Source: Xanthostigma xanthostigma
Lineage: Eukaryota > Arthropoda > Insecta > Raphidioptera > Raphidiidae
Direction: 5' to 3'
Assembly (NCBI GenBank): GCA_963575645.1
Contig: OY754464.1
Span: 68,360,948 to 68,424,947, forward strand
DNA: 64,000 bases
Of this stretch, positions 9,206 to 20,699 are shown piece after piece. The position numbers and the translations under genes are program-made. How positions within the stretch are numbered: the first letter of the stretch is position 1; every line of letters begins with the position of its first letter. Below the pieces are notes generated by a model. It worked only from the letters and a program-made list of their open reading frames with translations. It searched no databases and was not told the DNA's origin.

Positions 9206-11490
9206 TAAGTGTGCATAACGAAACAGAGCGAATTTATTTTACAAAAATTTTTCAATTTTGTAAATAGGGTGCCTACTTCTTATAGTCAGAGTCCCGTCGG
9301 CAAAAATTTTACTGACACATACTCTCCCAAACTTTGTATATGACTTCATTAGGCCTAGTCTGACAACTATTTCCTCTATGACTTTTCTTGATTTTGGGGA
9401 GTTTTTCCTCTAAATTTTCCGAAAGATATCGTTTTGACGACATGTAAAAATTTATAGATACTGTTTGTTTTTTTAATTGGATAGCTTAAAAACTTCAACC
9501 AAAACGCTAAAATAATGTTCTCTGACAAATAACATGAACCATTTAAAATGTCTGACACCTCAAATATGTCTTACTTCTCCGTTAATAAAAAACAAATCTG
9601 TGACATATTGTTTACATACGACCTACAACTTACTCATTACTGAGATTATTCTTATAGAAACTGGCAATTTATTTTTATAATAAAAGTCTGCAGCTGTCTT
9701 TCTGAACATTCTAATTATAATGTGGACGTGCTGCAATTTCAGAAATTAATTTTGTTAAAACATATATTAGCTTGGTATAATATGCACGTTATTGATATAA
9801 TATTTTTATAGTAATGTACGAACATAATATTACAATATCATGTTTCGGATATAAATATTTATAATTTCTGGAGCACGTAACCCGTTGTTATTATAGCTTA
9901 TGGCGTGTTGGATATGTAAATTTAATTGTAAAGACATATAAATTACCATTGTAGTTGCTCTGTTTTAAGAAAAACTATAGTAATAAGTTCTCCTTGTCGC
10001 TAGCTAATTTAAATATGTGTTTCTTTTTCTGTTGAATTCACGTGAAATTAAAAGTGTGAAAGTGTTAATAATTGTACGTGCAATATTTTATGATATATCG
10101 GGTAACTTTAATATCTACATTTTAAATTCCTACTGATTATAGAGTTAATACTGTTATAAGCTCTCCGTTAGGACGACAAAGAAATCCTGAGACAACAATC
10201 GGCTCGTTATTCTAACCATGACACACGGGTTGTTGTGGAACAATAAACGGCTTGTTTGTTCAAACAGTAACAATTTGTGTAGGTAGAGAGGCTTTGTTGC
10301 CAAATTTCAGACAACAATGAATGCAAGAAAAAGAACTATCCAGTGCATATATATACCACGGGATAGCTCAGAGGAAAAAGGCAGTCATACATTGTGCTTC
10401 ATCGGGTTAACAATCGATAAATAGCTGTGACATAAATTGTCAGTTAATACCGTGAACAGTACTGAGGTCACTGCTGAGATAAATAGATAAATGAACTGTG
10501 TAAACAAACAGTGCGCGAAATAAATAGTTTTACATAAATAATCTCTTGTATATAGCTAATAAATAAGTGTGCTAAATATACTTTGGTGTGTTTATGTGTT
10601 GTAAATATTTTGTGTACATAAATAGTGACTTTGTATTCATTATTACTTATTCTTTTATTTTATTAGTTAGAACTTCGCCTCAGGCATCATGGCGCACAGG
10701 GCCATAATATCACACTTTCGGCCCTTGTGGTGTAATATACTATTTAAAAAATCTAGAATAGCGGTGTTTTGATAACTGACCACCAAATTTGAAAGAGTTA
10801 AGAACCCGTGACAATAAAAAATAATTTTTAAACAAATGATTTTGTTCAACAGCGATAGAATGTACCCCAAATCGATATAGTTTAATTTTTTGAATTGGCC
10901 ATTCTCATTTTAAGCTTATTCAAAACCATATTTTTTTTGTTAGTGAACTAAATTTTGAAAGAATGAATAACTCCGTTGAAAATACGCAACTAGCTGGCGT
11001 TCAATTTGATTCGTATAAAATTTCCTTTCTAAGTGCAAATTGAGACAAGTGCACTATATACTCGATCATGTGAAGTATCCAAGTGGGAAGCCCGCGCCGT
11101 GTAGTAGTAAAGATGACGGCTTCCATGTCACATGCGTCGTCCGTCCCCTTGGTGTTGAATTCGCTCCTTTCAACGCGGTGACCAAAGTGCACGGCAATAA
11201 ATTTACGTATGCAAATCCAATTTGTATTGCATCAAATCCCCGTATCCATTGCTCTTAATGAAAGGCTTAAACAAACTATACGCACGTGCCTTTGTCTATT
11301 GTTTGGATATCTATATATAATAATAATATGCATGTAAGTACTATATCTTTGGACCACAAGGTGAAATGGCGCATGGGGAACTTTCTGGGGTTTTGTTTCG
11401 GAAAAATGTTACCAAATAATCTCTCAGGAAATACTTTTTTATAGTTATTATAAAAAAAATATATTTATTGTAATGACATAAAATCAATTT
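9206..11490. other. Unassigned long AT-rich stretch
   Basis: No gene is recognised. The only repeat noted is 10500-10680, a diverged copy of 2900-3080. Confidence 0.4.
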
Positions 11491-11494
11491 GTAG

Positions 11495-11650
11495 GATTCC
11501 GTACCTTAAAAGTAAAGAACCACTTTATTGCCCATCCGTCTGTCTGTCAAGACTCTAGGAAATCAAAACCTATAGGGTACTTCCCGCTGACCTAGAATCA
11601 TGAAATTTGGCAAGAAGCAATGTCTTATAACACAAGTAAAGGGAAAAATC
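11495..11650 (+). repeat. Uninterrupted copy of the TCTGTCTGTC repeat
   Basis: This matches the repeat at 1-98 and 570-613 in the opposite orientation: gattccgtacc, then gtctgtctgtcaag, then atgaaatttggcaagaagca. It is useful as the empty-site counterpart of the hAT insertion at 99-569. Confidence 0.65.
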
Positions 11651-11759
11651 CGAAAACCGAGATTTGTAGTTACGTCGCAAAAAAAATGTTTTTAAACCGC
11701 AACGTGCTACGCACGTACACATCAACAACTCTTAGTAATGCAGTGTAAGCAACAAGTCT

Positions 11760-11830
11760 TCGACGGTGGTTCAGTGGTACAATGCTCGTCTGCCACGCGG
11801 GCGCCCTGTGTTCTATTCTTTGGTAGTACC
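11760..11830 (+). tRNA. tRNA-Gly(GCC)-like sequence, probable SINE head
   Basis: GGTGGTTCAGTGGTACAATG matches the D-arm and A box of eukaryotic tRNA-Gly, and CTGCCACG carries the GCC anticodon loop. The T arm is degraded: gttctattc instead of GTTCGATTC, and no matching acceptor stem. It is therefore a tRNA-derived head or pseudogene rather than a working tRNA. Confidence 0.7.
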
Positions 11831-12263
11831 AATACTTTTGAATTAAAAATTTAATATCGGAGTTTTAAGTAACTTTGTGGTAAAAATGTTTTACATACAT
11901 TCTGAAAAAATAAATATAGTTTAAAAAAAACTAAAAAACACGCTTTATATTGAACTAAAAAGTAAAAAATATTTTTTTTAAATAAGCTTAAAACAATAAT
12001 GAATAAAAAATACAAGCATTATTGTAAAAAAAGCGTGGGGCGCTTTGTTCCACATTTTCGTACATCGAGGGCCCCACGCTTTTTTCACAATAATACTTGT
12101 ATTTTTTATTCATTATTGCTTTAAGCTTATTTTAAAAAAAATATTTTTTACTTTCTAGTTCGATATAAAGCGTGTTTTTTAGTTTTTTTTAAACTATTTA
12201 TTTTCCACTTTTTAGTTCGATTTATTGTCAAAAATTTGCCGAAAAACAAACAAATTTTTTATT

Positions 12264-12350
12264 TCGGCGTGGACGGGATTAGAACCCACGACCGAGAGTT
12301 GACGTCAGCGAAGACCCGCGCCTTAGACCGCTCGGTCAACGATTGCTCTT
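12264..12350 (-). tRNA. tRNA-Leu-like sequence, probable SINE head
   Basis: On the minus strand, GACCGAGCGGTCTAAGGCGC nearly matches the tRNA-Leu D-arm and A box. GTGGGTTCTAATCCC supplies a one-mismatch B box. The anticodon and variable arms are not credible for a working tRNA-Leu. It heads the minus-strand half of the dimer. Confidence 0.65.
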
Positions 12351-12414
12351 ACAGTAGTGTCATAACATACTAACAGTAATAAACCCCTTGCTGTAGTCCA
12401 AAGGAATGTTACAA

Positions 12415-12475
12415 ACAAACATACATACATACATACAAATTTACAAGTGAAGTTAATATAAAGCGTGTAAAAACA
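12415..12475 (+). repeat. CATA microsatellite followed by SINE-body tail motif
   Basis: Five catacata-type units (12420-12437) are followed by ttaatataaagcgtgtaaaa. The same order (acatacatacata, then ctaatataaagcg) closes the tandem units at 58500-58900. Confidence 0.55.
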
Positions 12476-12641
12476 AAATAATTTTCGACGACTTATTAAT
12501 CCTATCATTGTTGCCAAGTTCAACAGTCTGGTTATGTCATTAAAAAATGACTAAACATGTCACGTGAGATAGCATTCTATATCTGAATCTAAAGACACTT
12601 AAAAATAGTGACATTCGTGTGGCGAAGCCTCGTCATTTTTA

Positions 12642-12932
12642 TTAAAATTTAGGTTTAAAATATACGCCAGTTAAGTTGCAGAAGATATAAGAAAATGCCT
12701 CAATGCATGTCTCAACATTAGAGGGGAAAAAATTAATAACTTTATTACTTGTATATTTCACGAACCCATTGTGTTTTACTATATATACGACATAATCCAC
12801 CTTTTTTTGTGACCACAAATGTGTCCTATATTTATGTAGATATTGTGGTGCTCTAATAGCTCCCCAATTCCCTGCGTCGTCCATAAAAGGCTCAATGTTC
12901 AGTGCATCACACAAAGATTGACACAAACTCAT
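12642..12932 (-). CDS. Unrecognised 96-codon open frame
   Basis: This is one of the longer ATG-started frames in the window. It has no signal peptide, membrane segment or domain that I recognise. It contains WGAIRAPQYLHKYRTHLWSQ and a basic C-terminus. No splice signals or neighbouring exons are visible. It could be a decayed fragment of a mobile element gene or chance. I assign no function. Confidence 0.2.
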   Translation of the reverse strand: MSLCQSLCDALNIEPFMDDAGNWGAIRAPQYLHKYRTHLWSQKKVDYVVYIVKHNGFVKYTSNKVINFFPSNVETCIEAFSYIFCNLTGVYFKPKF

Positions 12933-13164
12933 TAGGGTACTCCGTTAGCATTTGTGTAACGGGAATTCAAAACCTGTCCTATATTATTCATAAGAATTTG
13001 AAGCGTGACGATTGTAATTAAAACTACCTACTATGGTGTAACGAGCCAACGTGTATCTATAAATAAATGAAAACAACTCTTCCTATCAAAACATATTTTC
13101 TAATTCCTGTGAAAAATATAGTATAAGTGGCATTGTACACGAAATTCAAGAAAAAATATAGTAG

Positions 13165-13860
13165 TACTAGCGGCCCTGTACGTGCTTCGCTACGTATAAA
13201 GTGAAATAATAAAACAATTTAATTGGAACATCTATCTATCTATTTTATTAATTGCTAGCTATTTTAAAATATACATGGGCGTATATGTGTGTATGTGTAT
13301 GTGAAAAAAAATAGCGTAAAGTATTCGTGGATAACTGGTCTTTAAAACACTAGCTCTATTTCGAGCACTCCGGCTGCGCCGTCGTGCCGAGCAGTTTTAA
13401 ACGATATTCAGTTTTTTTACATCCTCGATCTAGATATATGGTTGTTAAGTTCGTTGCGCCATCTATTGAATATTCACTCAATCCAGTCAACAGGTATTGC
13501 CATCTTATATGGTTGTTAAGTTCGTTGCGCCATCTATTGAATATTCACTCAATCCAGTTAACAGGTATTGCCATCTTATATGGTTGTTAAGTTCGTTGCG
13601 CCATCTATTGAATATTCACTCAATCCAGTCAACAGGTTCGCCATCTTATATGGTTGTATTATGACTGTCATGGAATAGACAAATAATTTGCAATAAAATA
13701 ATATTGCGACTATCAATTGAAATGTAAGCTATCCTATCTTTCAAGTTGGGTCGAATTGCACACGGTGTGCAAATCAAATTTAAAATCGGTTCAGTAGTTT
13801 AAGAGTTCATCGCGGACAAACATGTGACACGTAATTTTTATATATTAAGATATTCAAAAA
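13165..13860 (+). mobile_element. RTE-like repeat copy with internal minisatellite
   Basis: The copy opens with actagcggccctgtacgtg and closes with a ggttcagtagtttaag segment and a tatattaagat tail. This is the layout of the very common lepidopteran CTAGCGG-type repeats, which I take to be RTE-related LINE ends. A 71-bp minisatellite lies inside (13436-13657). No reverse transcriptase frame is present. Confidence 0.6.
13436..13657 (+). repeat. 71-bp minisatellite, three copies
   Basis: Units start at 13436, 13507 and 13578 with atatggttgttaagttcg, followed by a 10-bp start of a fourth. The copies differ at only a few sites (for example ccagtcaac against ccagttaac), so the array is young. 71 bp is not a multiple of three, and each unit shifts the frame. 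Confidence 0.9.
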
Positions 13861-14824
13861 TGTTAGAGTCAGGTTTCACATAGTATTCCGATAGCATAAC
13901 AAAACATCCCTGTTTAGTGTTGTTTGTTGACCACTAACATGTATCAATAAATGATGAAATCAATAATTAATACATGAATTTGTGATAGGATCTTTGAAAT
14001 TTCATTTTCTTGGTATTTTTATCAGAATTCATTTTCTCTGTATTTTTGTACTAATATCACTCGAATGACTAAATAGATATTAAAATTTGTGAATAATCCG
14101 CAGTTTTTTTTTTTTTTTGGGTACGTCAAAATGTAGCGTTTTCTATGACTTAAAAAGAAAAAGTCAATGTTTGGGCACATCGAGTAATCGAACTGGACCC
14201 GATTATTTAATCGTTTTCCCTGTAACATTATATATAATATCTAGTACATTCAACATAAAATAATTCAGCTTTTAATATGATGTGGAATACTATTCGCTAG
14301 TTACATGTATATGGGCTCGGAGTAGAGCGCATTTCAGTAACATGGAAATGTATTGTTTATAATTAAGGCTGAAATAAATGAACGCGATCTGTGTGCATCT
14401 GTCAGTAGCACTTGTTTTAAGTCTCACAGTCTCTCTTCACCCTGTATGGATCACGTTACGTCCCAACAATTTGAATATACAAAGCCGATTTGTTCTTTAA
14501 TTCTTTAATTTATGTATAGATTGTATTACTATAAAACTGCTATATCAGTTACAGTGGGGTTTTTTGGACACCCTGCGGATATAATATAATTGACTTGGAT
14601 TTATTTCAAAAAAGTCTGTTATATATTTTTTCCACTAGCTCTTATAAGATAGATGCTTTACATGATAAGAGCATGTAAAGTGATCCATTACGCACTAGTG
14701 AGGTGAAGTAAGACGAAACTAGCGCTATTTCAACTCCATATAAAACTGTCTGTCTGTTTTTTACCATTCCAAGTGCACAAGCGGAATGCTACTAATTTGG
14801 GAAACTTTTCAGTTTTCATTATTT
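13861..14824. other. Unassigned
   Basis: No gene or repeat boundary is recognised. Confidence 0.4.
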
Positions 14825-15175
14825 TTTTACCCACGACGGAACGGAAAAGGTATATGCGTTTAGGGTGAGAGATTGTTTGTTTGTTTGTGTGTGCACACTC
14901 GAATGTCGCCATTTATCTCGGAAACGGTTCGACCGATTCAGATACAGTTTTCTGTACATGGTTTGTAATTCATTTGCGATGGTTCCTAGATAGATGTTAC
15001 GATGGTAACTCGTCAGGGAGCGCTTGACTGCAAAAAAACGAATGGTGCCATTATCTCGAAAACGGTCCGATCGATTTAGATGCGGTTTTCTGTAAAAGGT
15101 TTGTAATTCATGAACAACGGTTCTTAGATAGATGTGACGGTGGTAACTACAATAATATAAAGCATGTAGCTTAGT
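14825..15175 (+). repeat. ACCCACGACGGAA repeat with internal duplication
   Basis: This copy is uninterrupted at the site where the relative at 8005-8340 holds a LINE. It contains two diverged tandem units (14913-15005 and 15050-15145). Each has tctcg(g/a)aaacggt, a gttttctgta segment, ggtttgtaattcat and tagatagatg. Confidence 0.6.
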
Positions 15176-16195
15176 CTGAAAGTTGGACTAAGATCCGGAA
15201 ATAATCGATATAAATCTTTTCGAAATCTCGGCTATGGATACTCTTTGCCTCTAACAAAATGTGTATCGGGAGGTTATGGACGGACTATCCCCTGCGAAAC
15301 GAAGGGCCTTCCTCAGAAGCAATTATAAATATACAGCACTTGAAAACTTCTTTTTAGGCTTTTTAAGTACCTCAGAAAACATTAAAATATTTTAAATCAA
15401 ACATGATCTGAAGGAAGGGCTGCAACCCCCTGGATCCACCCCTATCGTCGGTCGCGTGAAAAAAACACTGGTTATACCATTTTTTATAGAAACTAGTGTA
15501 AAACATTTTTTAGAACTCATCGTATACGATTTAATGAGAAAAACGTTGAAAAATTCGCTTAAATATTATATTCTCTGTTTTAAATGCGATATACACAAAT
15601 ATAAACGCTTATATTATTTTTTAGATTAAAAGACCATTATTTATTAATCAAAAGACACGCAGCTGTTTTTACATTTATATTTTTAATTGAATGCTTGTAT
15701 TTAAGAACAAGTTAATTAATAGCCGCAAGCAGGGTAATCATAAAAAAATATGAGGAAACTTATTACACAGCTTGTTATGTTGGAAACTACACAAAGCTTG
15801 GAATTTTTAGAGGCGTCTTGCACAAAGATATTTACATTCAAAACAATGCATTAACCTTTCTGAAACAGTCTCTTTCATATTGCATTGAACCAGACTAGAT
15901 ATTATGTAGTTTGATCAGCAAATAAATATTAAGTTACATTTCACACAAACCCTGTGTCATATCGATATGTTACAGACCGAGTATATATGTTACGGCTAGA
16001 TCCCGAAGTGCGGCTACACATAGTTTTAGCCGGCTAAAACTAGGTGTAGCTACTTACTCTTGGCTAAATCTAGCATTAGCCGAGTATTTTATTATTCTAG
16101 CTAAAATACTTTAATACGTTTTGTGCTAAAAGTATTTGTGTTTTTATATGAATAAATATTATTTCATATTTAAAGTCGCTTATTTTATATCAAAT
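15176..16195. other. Unassigned
   Basis: No gene is recognised. The text agctaaaatac and ctagctaaa repeats near 16020-16110 but gives no clear structure. Confidence 0.4.
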
Positions 16196-16735
16196 ATAAT
16201 AGATAGATATAGATAGATAGATAGATATTTTTTATTTGTCGCATTTACAAAATTTGACAAAATGTCATATAACATTTGAAATTATAAAAAATCCTTAAAA
16301 TTATATAGACACATGTCCATTAGCCGCTTTTTGATTACTTTTTTAAAGACAAAATCAGGAAGGGGACGCGTTTCTAAAGGTAGAGTATTATATAATTTTA
16401 GGGACCAATAATTGGGTCCATATTTCTGTTTGTTTACAGAATGAAAAGGCACTCTTATGTTTCTCGCAGCACGTGTATTGTGAGAGTGTATTTTCTCAAC
16501 AATTTGGAACTTTGCTAGGTTTCGTTTGATATACAAGAGATTTACGAAAACGAACAGTGAGGGTAGCGTCATGATATTTTAAGCTCTAAAAATAGGAGCA
16601 CAGTGAGCATTATACTTTGCTTTCTTTTGCAATTTGAAGACTCTATCAACATGAGGGTCAGCACCCCATATAATCAGTCCATATTGCAAAATAGAATTAA
16701 AAAGCCCGTTGTAAATACCTACCTATTGTAACATA
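16196..16735 (-). mobile_element. 5'-truncated Jockey/CR1-like LINE
   Basis: This minus-strand fragment contains reverse transcriptase C-terminal coding (16282-16719), a short 3' UTR, and a tail of tandem TATC units (16200-16228). It ends abruptly at about 16735 next to the right end of a hAT element (16736-16828). Confidence 0.8.
16282..16719 (-). pseudogene. LINE reverse transcriptase, C-terminal third
   Basis: The frame opens with YNGLFNSILQYGLIIWGADP, continues VDRVFKLQKKAKYNAHCAP, meets an in-frame TAA (codon after PIFRA), then MTLPSLFVFVNLLYIKRNL. It finishes with HSHNTRAARNIRVPFH, YWSLKLYNTLPLETR and a KRLMDMCLYNFKDFL end. Motifs such as Y-G-L-I-x-W-G, L-Q-K-x-A, H-x-x-x-T-R and L-Y-N-x-L-P are typical of the region after the reverse transcriptase active site in Jockey/CR1-type LINEs. 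The active-site motif and the endonuclease are absent. The stop codon and truncation make it a pseudogene. Clade placement within Jockey or CR1 is uncertain. Confidence 0.85.
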
Positions 16736-16828
16736 GAAATGGAAAATTTTAACGGCTCTTTAAAAATTGATATTTTATTTGAAATTGTAACTTTTGGCTC
16801 TTCCGTCTCAAAAGGTTGCCGACCCCTG
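16736..16828. mobile_element. Right end of a hAT element
   Basis: The stretch ends ttttggctcttccgtctcaa, then aaggttgccgacccctg. Inverted, this gives CAGGGGTCGGCAACCTTTTG, a typical hAT terminus. The left end is not found nearby, perhaps removed with the adjoining LINE insertion. Confidence 0.55.
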
Positions 16829-17751
16829 ACCTAGACCATATGTAAACAGTCCAGGCCTGATTCTACTACAAACAGTCTATAACAGATACAAGAAATTGGG
16901 CAGGCGTCCATGTATATAAGTAGGTTATACACTCTGAAATTACACTCGTGAAAAAGACGACTGTATCCTAAATATTATTTACCATCAGTCGATCGCTGAC
17001 ACTACTTATAATAAAAATTAAAATAACGACCTAAATGTGATTTGAGGAAAATGGCATTCCAAGAGACATCATTTATGATAATTGAGTAGGTACAACAAAC
17101 GAAGTACTTATAAGCAATTTTTATTCTGAAACGGTACGAAGAAGGAACTTCCTTGTCCTTAGCAAATAAAATTACCAGAAAAAATTGCGTATAGTTTAGA
17201 GCTCATATGAAATGTAGATTTCACCCTCTTAGAATAATCAAGCAATTCGACAGTAACAAAGAAGCTAAAATAACCCCAAGAGAATTTATCAATTTGAGGG
17301 AAAAAATAGCTTAATTGCTACTTAAGAACTATGTAGTAGATACACTGGCTGGTCTACTGAATTCACTATGAGCCCCCATTCTGGCAATCAATTCTGGCAT
17401 GCGTCGTTACGGGGACACATTAGTGAGACTTATATCTAGAGGGTAAGTTTGGGGGAAATGCATAGGTTCGTTAAAACATTAGCCATATCACACACAAAAG
17501 TTCTACCAACAAAAAAAACAAACTTTATGTTATCTCATCCATTAGCTTTTGTATATTAGATAGTGTGTGTTATTCAACTGTATTTAGTGGAAACAAGACC
17601 ATGAAAACAATCTTTATTAGTGTATTTACCATATGACACATACACTATTGGCGCTAGTCGAATAGCGGGACCCAGAGATCGAACCAAATTTTCTCGACGT
17701 TTCATAGTCCCCTGAACCATTTTTGAAAATGTTATGTGTGTACTCTGTGTG
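16829..17751. other. Unassigned
   Basis: No gene or repeat boundary is recognised. Confidence 0.4.
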
Positions 17752-17757
17752 TGTTAA

Positions 17758-17983
17758 CCATAGAGATATTAGACTAGAATACGCGAGTGAGCCTTTAAAG
17801 TGTCTGCAATTCAGAGAGAGAACAGTTCCTTATCTCTATGGTAACTAATGATACAAAACAATGCTGATATGAGTAAACAAATATCTGGTTTTCTGAGTTT
17901 TCTGCAGCGTTCTCTCTCTCAACTGAGGACACTTTCACTTATGGCAAGCATACGAACTAGCGTAGTTACTTATATCTCTATGG
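17758..17983. mobile_element. 226-bp MITE with 6-bp target duplication
   Basis: The ends are CCATAGAGATAT and ATATCTCTATGG. TGTTAA flanks both sides exactly (17752-17757 and 17984-17989). Inside, cagagagagaac and gttctctctctc extend the inversion. The flank contains TTAA, the piggyBac target, but the duplication here is 6 bp, so the superfamily is left open. Confidence 0.75.
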
Positions 17984-18099
17984 TGTTAACAGAATAACTC
18001 TCGACAGAATTAAGCGATTTCAATGAAATTTGGTCCACATGTAATACATCACAGTACGAGGCCTATTTAAAATGAGCTAAATGGGCGATTGTAAGGATG

Positions 18100-18355
18100 T
18101 TATTTAGGGATTGAAAAAAGTTTCTAGACCCAAAAAAAAAAATAAAAAAATTCTCAGAACCATTTCAAATTTAAAATTTAACCCTTTAGTAATGATAAAA
18201 ATATGCTCCTAAAATTTAAAGAAAATCGGCCGGACAGGACCGGATTTGCAAATTTTTTCAAAACAGTTTTTACTGAAGGGTGTTTTTAATTTGTTGCAGA
18301 TGCTGGATCGATAATAATATTGAAATTAAGAGAAAAAAAAATTTAAGGGAGGTGT
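18100..18355 (+). repeat. Relative of the mariner-like element core at 4310-4540
   Basis: Shared text in the same order includes aaatttaaccctttagtaat, gacaggacc, and gaagggtg with tttaatttgttg. The terminal repeats seen at 4069-4758 are missing, so this is a fragment. Confidence 0.65.
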
Positions 18356-18492
18356 TAAGGGGTTATCTTTATTATTTTGTCCAAAAACAAACTTAACTTC
18401 ACATGACAACGCCATGCTGCCTGTATTAGCAAATTTCATATCTGTATATATACAACAGCTACATACTTATACGTACCAATAAATTATTATTT

Positions 18493-18680
18493 ACTTAATG
18501 ATATGATTAATATTCATTCAATAATAAAAACTCGAGTCGCAGTGCCAATCCCTATCGACAATATAGTGTATTATTAATAATAATATTTATTATTAATTGT
18601 CGATTATATTGTCGATAGAGTTTGACACTGCGACTCGAGTTTTTTTTATTTAATGAACATTAATCATATCATTAAGTTTT
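18493..18680. mobile_element. Palindromic MITE-like element
   Basis: Arms of about 80 bp are inverted copies, from acttaatgatatgattaat inward through actcgagtcgcagtg to a tatcgacaatata segment. They meet at an AT-only centre (attattaataataatattt). No target duplication was identified and there is no coding sequence. Confidence 0.75.
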
Positions 18681-19019
18681 ACATACCTTTTTAAGAAATA
18701 CCTTTGAACCACAGCTCTACACTCATAAATACAACATCTAATGTCAGCTGTCAGTGAGGCGTGACGTCACAAGCGTTTTCACGATTACTTCAAAATAGAA
18801 AGATAGAAATGCAACAATTTAATATTTTGCTGAAATAATTATTGTTTTTTCGGAAATTGTAGACGTGTGCATTATAGAACTGAATTTCAAAATCTGTCAT
18901 CATGCCTATTGCTTGTATGCTCCAACATTTTTATATACCTGCGATCTTCGACGTGTACACAGCTTTAGCAAATTCCTCAACTGAACAAGACGAAGGGACA
19001 TCACCAATAGTCAAAGTAA
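18681..19019. other. Unassigned
   Basis: No feature is recognised. Confidence 0.4.
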
Positions 19020-19232
19020 CGTACAGACAGGTCATTAACTACATACGTGGTCGGAATACCCAATAGCTCAAATGCTGACGGGGATACCTCTATGTGTGTT
19101 GGAATATTTAATACACCGCACAATGTGACATATGCGCATACATTGGCCAAGCGAGGGAATACTGGTCTAGTAGGTGTCCCCCAGCAGCCTAACAACTATG
19201 CCAGCTTCTACGTTCTCATCCTTAATGAATCC
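19020..19232 (+). CDS. Unrecognised open frame, no ATG near its start
   Basis: The open stretch reads TDRSLTTYVVGIPNSSNADG, continues through FNTPHNVTYAHTLAKRGNTG and ends FYVLILNES. The opposite strand is open too (19001-19195). The base composition is less AT-rich than its surroundings. I do not recognise the protein. No splice site or adjoining exon is evident. It could be a relic of a mobile or captured sequence, or chance. Confidence 0.2.
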
Positions 19233-19454
19233 TAATCCAATATATACGATGTACACTTCCTGTAATTATTGCGCCGATCTCAGTCTTTACACAGAATAGT
19301 TGAATCAGCATGAACGGGAACTAGTGGCGATTGATCACAGATCAGGTGATATAAAGGACCTTGTACAAACCTTATAGGATTTGGTTTTCGGTTAAATTGA
19401 TCGAAAATGGTTTTATTTTATAGTCTAAGAAAAAATAATCTAAAAAATATCACA

Positions 19455-20166
19455 ATTAATTAGTATATCTACTTATTTTCCAATAGAAAAATTATAAACA
19501 ATTTTTTAATGACTCGTTAAAAAATTGTTTGTTATTAATTTTTAATATTTTGATAATTCAAACTCCATTCTATTAGAAAATAAGTAGATATACTAATTAA
19601 TTTTTACATTTTTTTCTGTATTTGAAATAATTTTAAATGTTCACAATAAGACGGATAATTTATTTATAATAAAATACAATTTTTATTACATTGCATAATA
19701 GACACGCAACTTGCGTAACTTAACTAAAAATAATTCTAATAATTATTTATAACTAAATACACTTTACTTAAATAGCTTCATGTACCCGCTTCAAAGCTTT
19801 CAGGTGGTTTTATTGCTCTTTTGGATCTGTCAGTATTTTCCTCTGGAATAACGGGTTCCGTTGGAAAAGTAGTGCCTTGTAAGTTGCTCTCATTTCTGTG
19901 ATCAATATCATTGGCATCGTTTAGATGTGTCGGTAAATCTAAAGTTAATTTAGTAGGGGCAAAACTGCTTTTTTATAACTAAATACACAACAATTTTTTA
20001 GATTATTTCCGAAGAAGTTCCAAATCCGGATCGAAACGTCATCTAGTGAAATATTGATTTATCATTTTATTATTTTTGTCAATTTAGAGTCTGAAAAAAA
20101 AATTGGTCGATAATTTTATTTATTTGAAGAGTTCTATTCAGACGTTAATCAAAGATTTGAACAATT
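19455..20166 (+). mobile_element. Penelope-like element end and associated inverted repeat
   Basis: Positions 20009-20040 hold a hammerhead-like core (ccgaagaag, helix, GAAACGTC). Positions 20095-20166 hold the complete family end (ttggtcgataattttattta to aatcaaagatttga). Upstream, 19455-19490 and 19573-19608 are an inverted pair (ttagtatatctacttatttt) that also occurs inside the insertion at 56134-56472. The 5' limit and target duplication are not resolved. Confidence 0.65.
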
Positions 20167-20699
20167 TATACCTATATATGAAAAAAAGTATACTTATGAA
20201 TTGATAATGTTCAAAAACGTTTATACAAATGGAAGTTTTTTCGTATACACTAAAATTTATATTCTATGCAAATACTGAATCAAAGAAAAAGGAAGAGCGA
20301 CGAAAATATGAAACAAGATAATATGAGACTGTCCTTGTAATTTCGCAACTATTGTTTTCAGCTATCTCATTCGCAGTATACGTTTCACTGTCATGTCATG
20401 TAACTCTGTTAGGTTTAAGTTTAATTTTTTCCATCATCTTGCGATTTAATGCTGAATTTTAACTTGAATTTTTTGAGTATGTTTGCAAGATATTAAACTA
20501 AGCCAGTTATTTTGAATTAAACCACAAATTTTACAAATGTTTAGACCCTCGGTACACATATGTGCACCTTAAAAAACCATAATAAAGATTGATGATACGC
20601 ATCAAGTGGCGGGTAGCTGTACTATTAATGTAATGACAAAGGCCTATTATTACAGCTTCTGTTTTATTTGACTTTCTATCAATCAGAAAAAAAGTAAAA
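20167..20699. other. Unassigned
   Basis: No feature is recognised. Confidence 0.4.

Larger units (their letters stand above)
11760..12350. mobile_element. Tail-to-tail dimer of SINE-like units with two different tRNA heads
   Basis: A plus-strand unit begins with a tRNA-Gly-like head (11760-11830). A minus-strand unit begins with a tRNA-Leu-like head (12350-12264). Each runs inward into the same body: agtttaaaaaaaactaaaaa, then acacgctttatat, gaactaaaaagtaaaaaat, and aagcttaaa. They meet at a palindromic centre at about 12025-12080 (gcgtggggcgctttgttcc). The same centre and body recur at 58150-58340, near a tRNA-Ile-like head. RNA polymerase III transcription from the tRNA boxes is expected for SINEs. 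That this is one element rather than two converging insertions is inference. Confidence 0.65.

Noticed and set aside
12323-12523. Minus-strand frame of 66 codons
   Set aside because: It overlaps the tRNA-Leu-like head and the CATA microsatellite; repeat-driven.
13384-13590. Plus-strand frame with repeated peptide
   Set aside because: The repetition comes from the 71-bp minisatellite, whose unit shifts frame each time.
18493-18680. Palindrome as another Penelope-type insertion
   Set aside because: It has no GAAACGT core, no truncated-versus-full end difference and no 11-13 bp target duplication that I could see.
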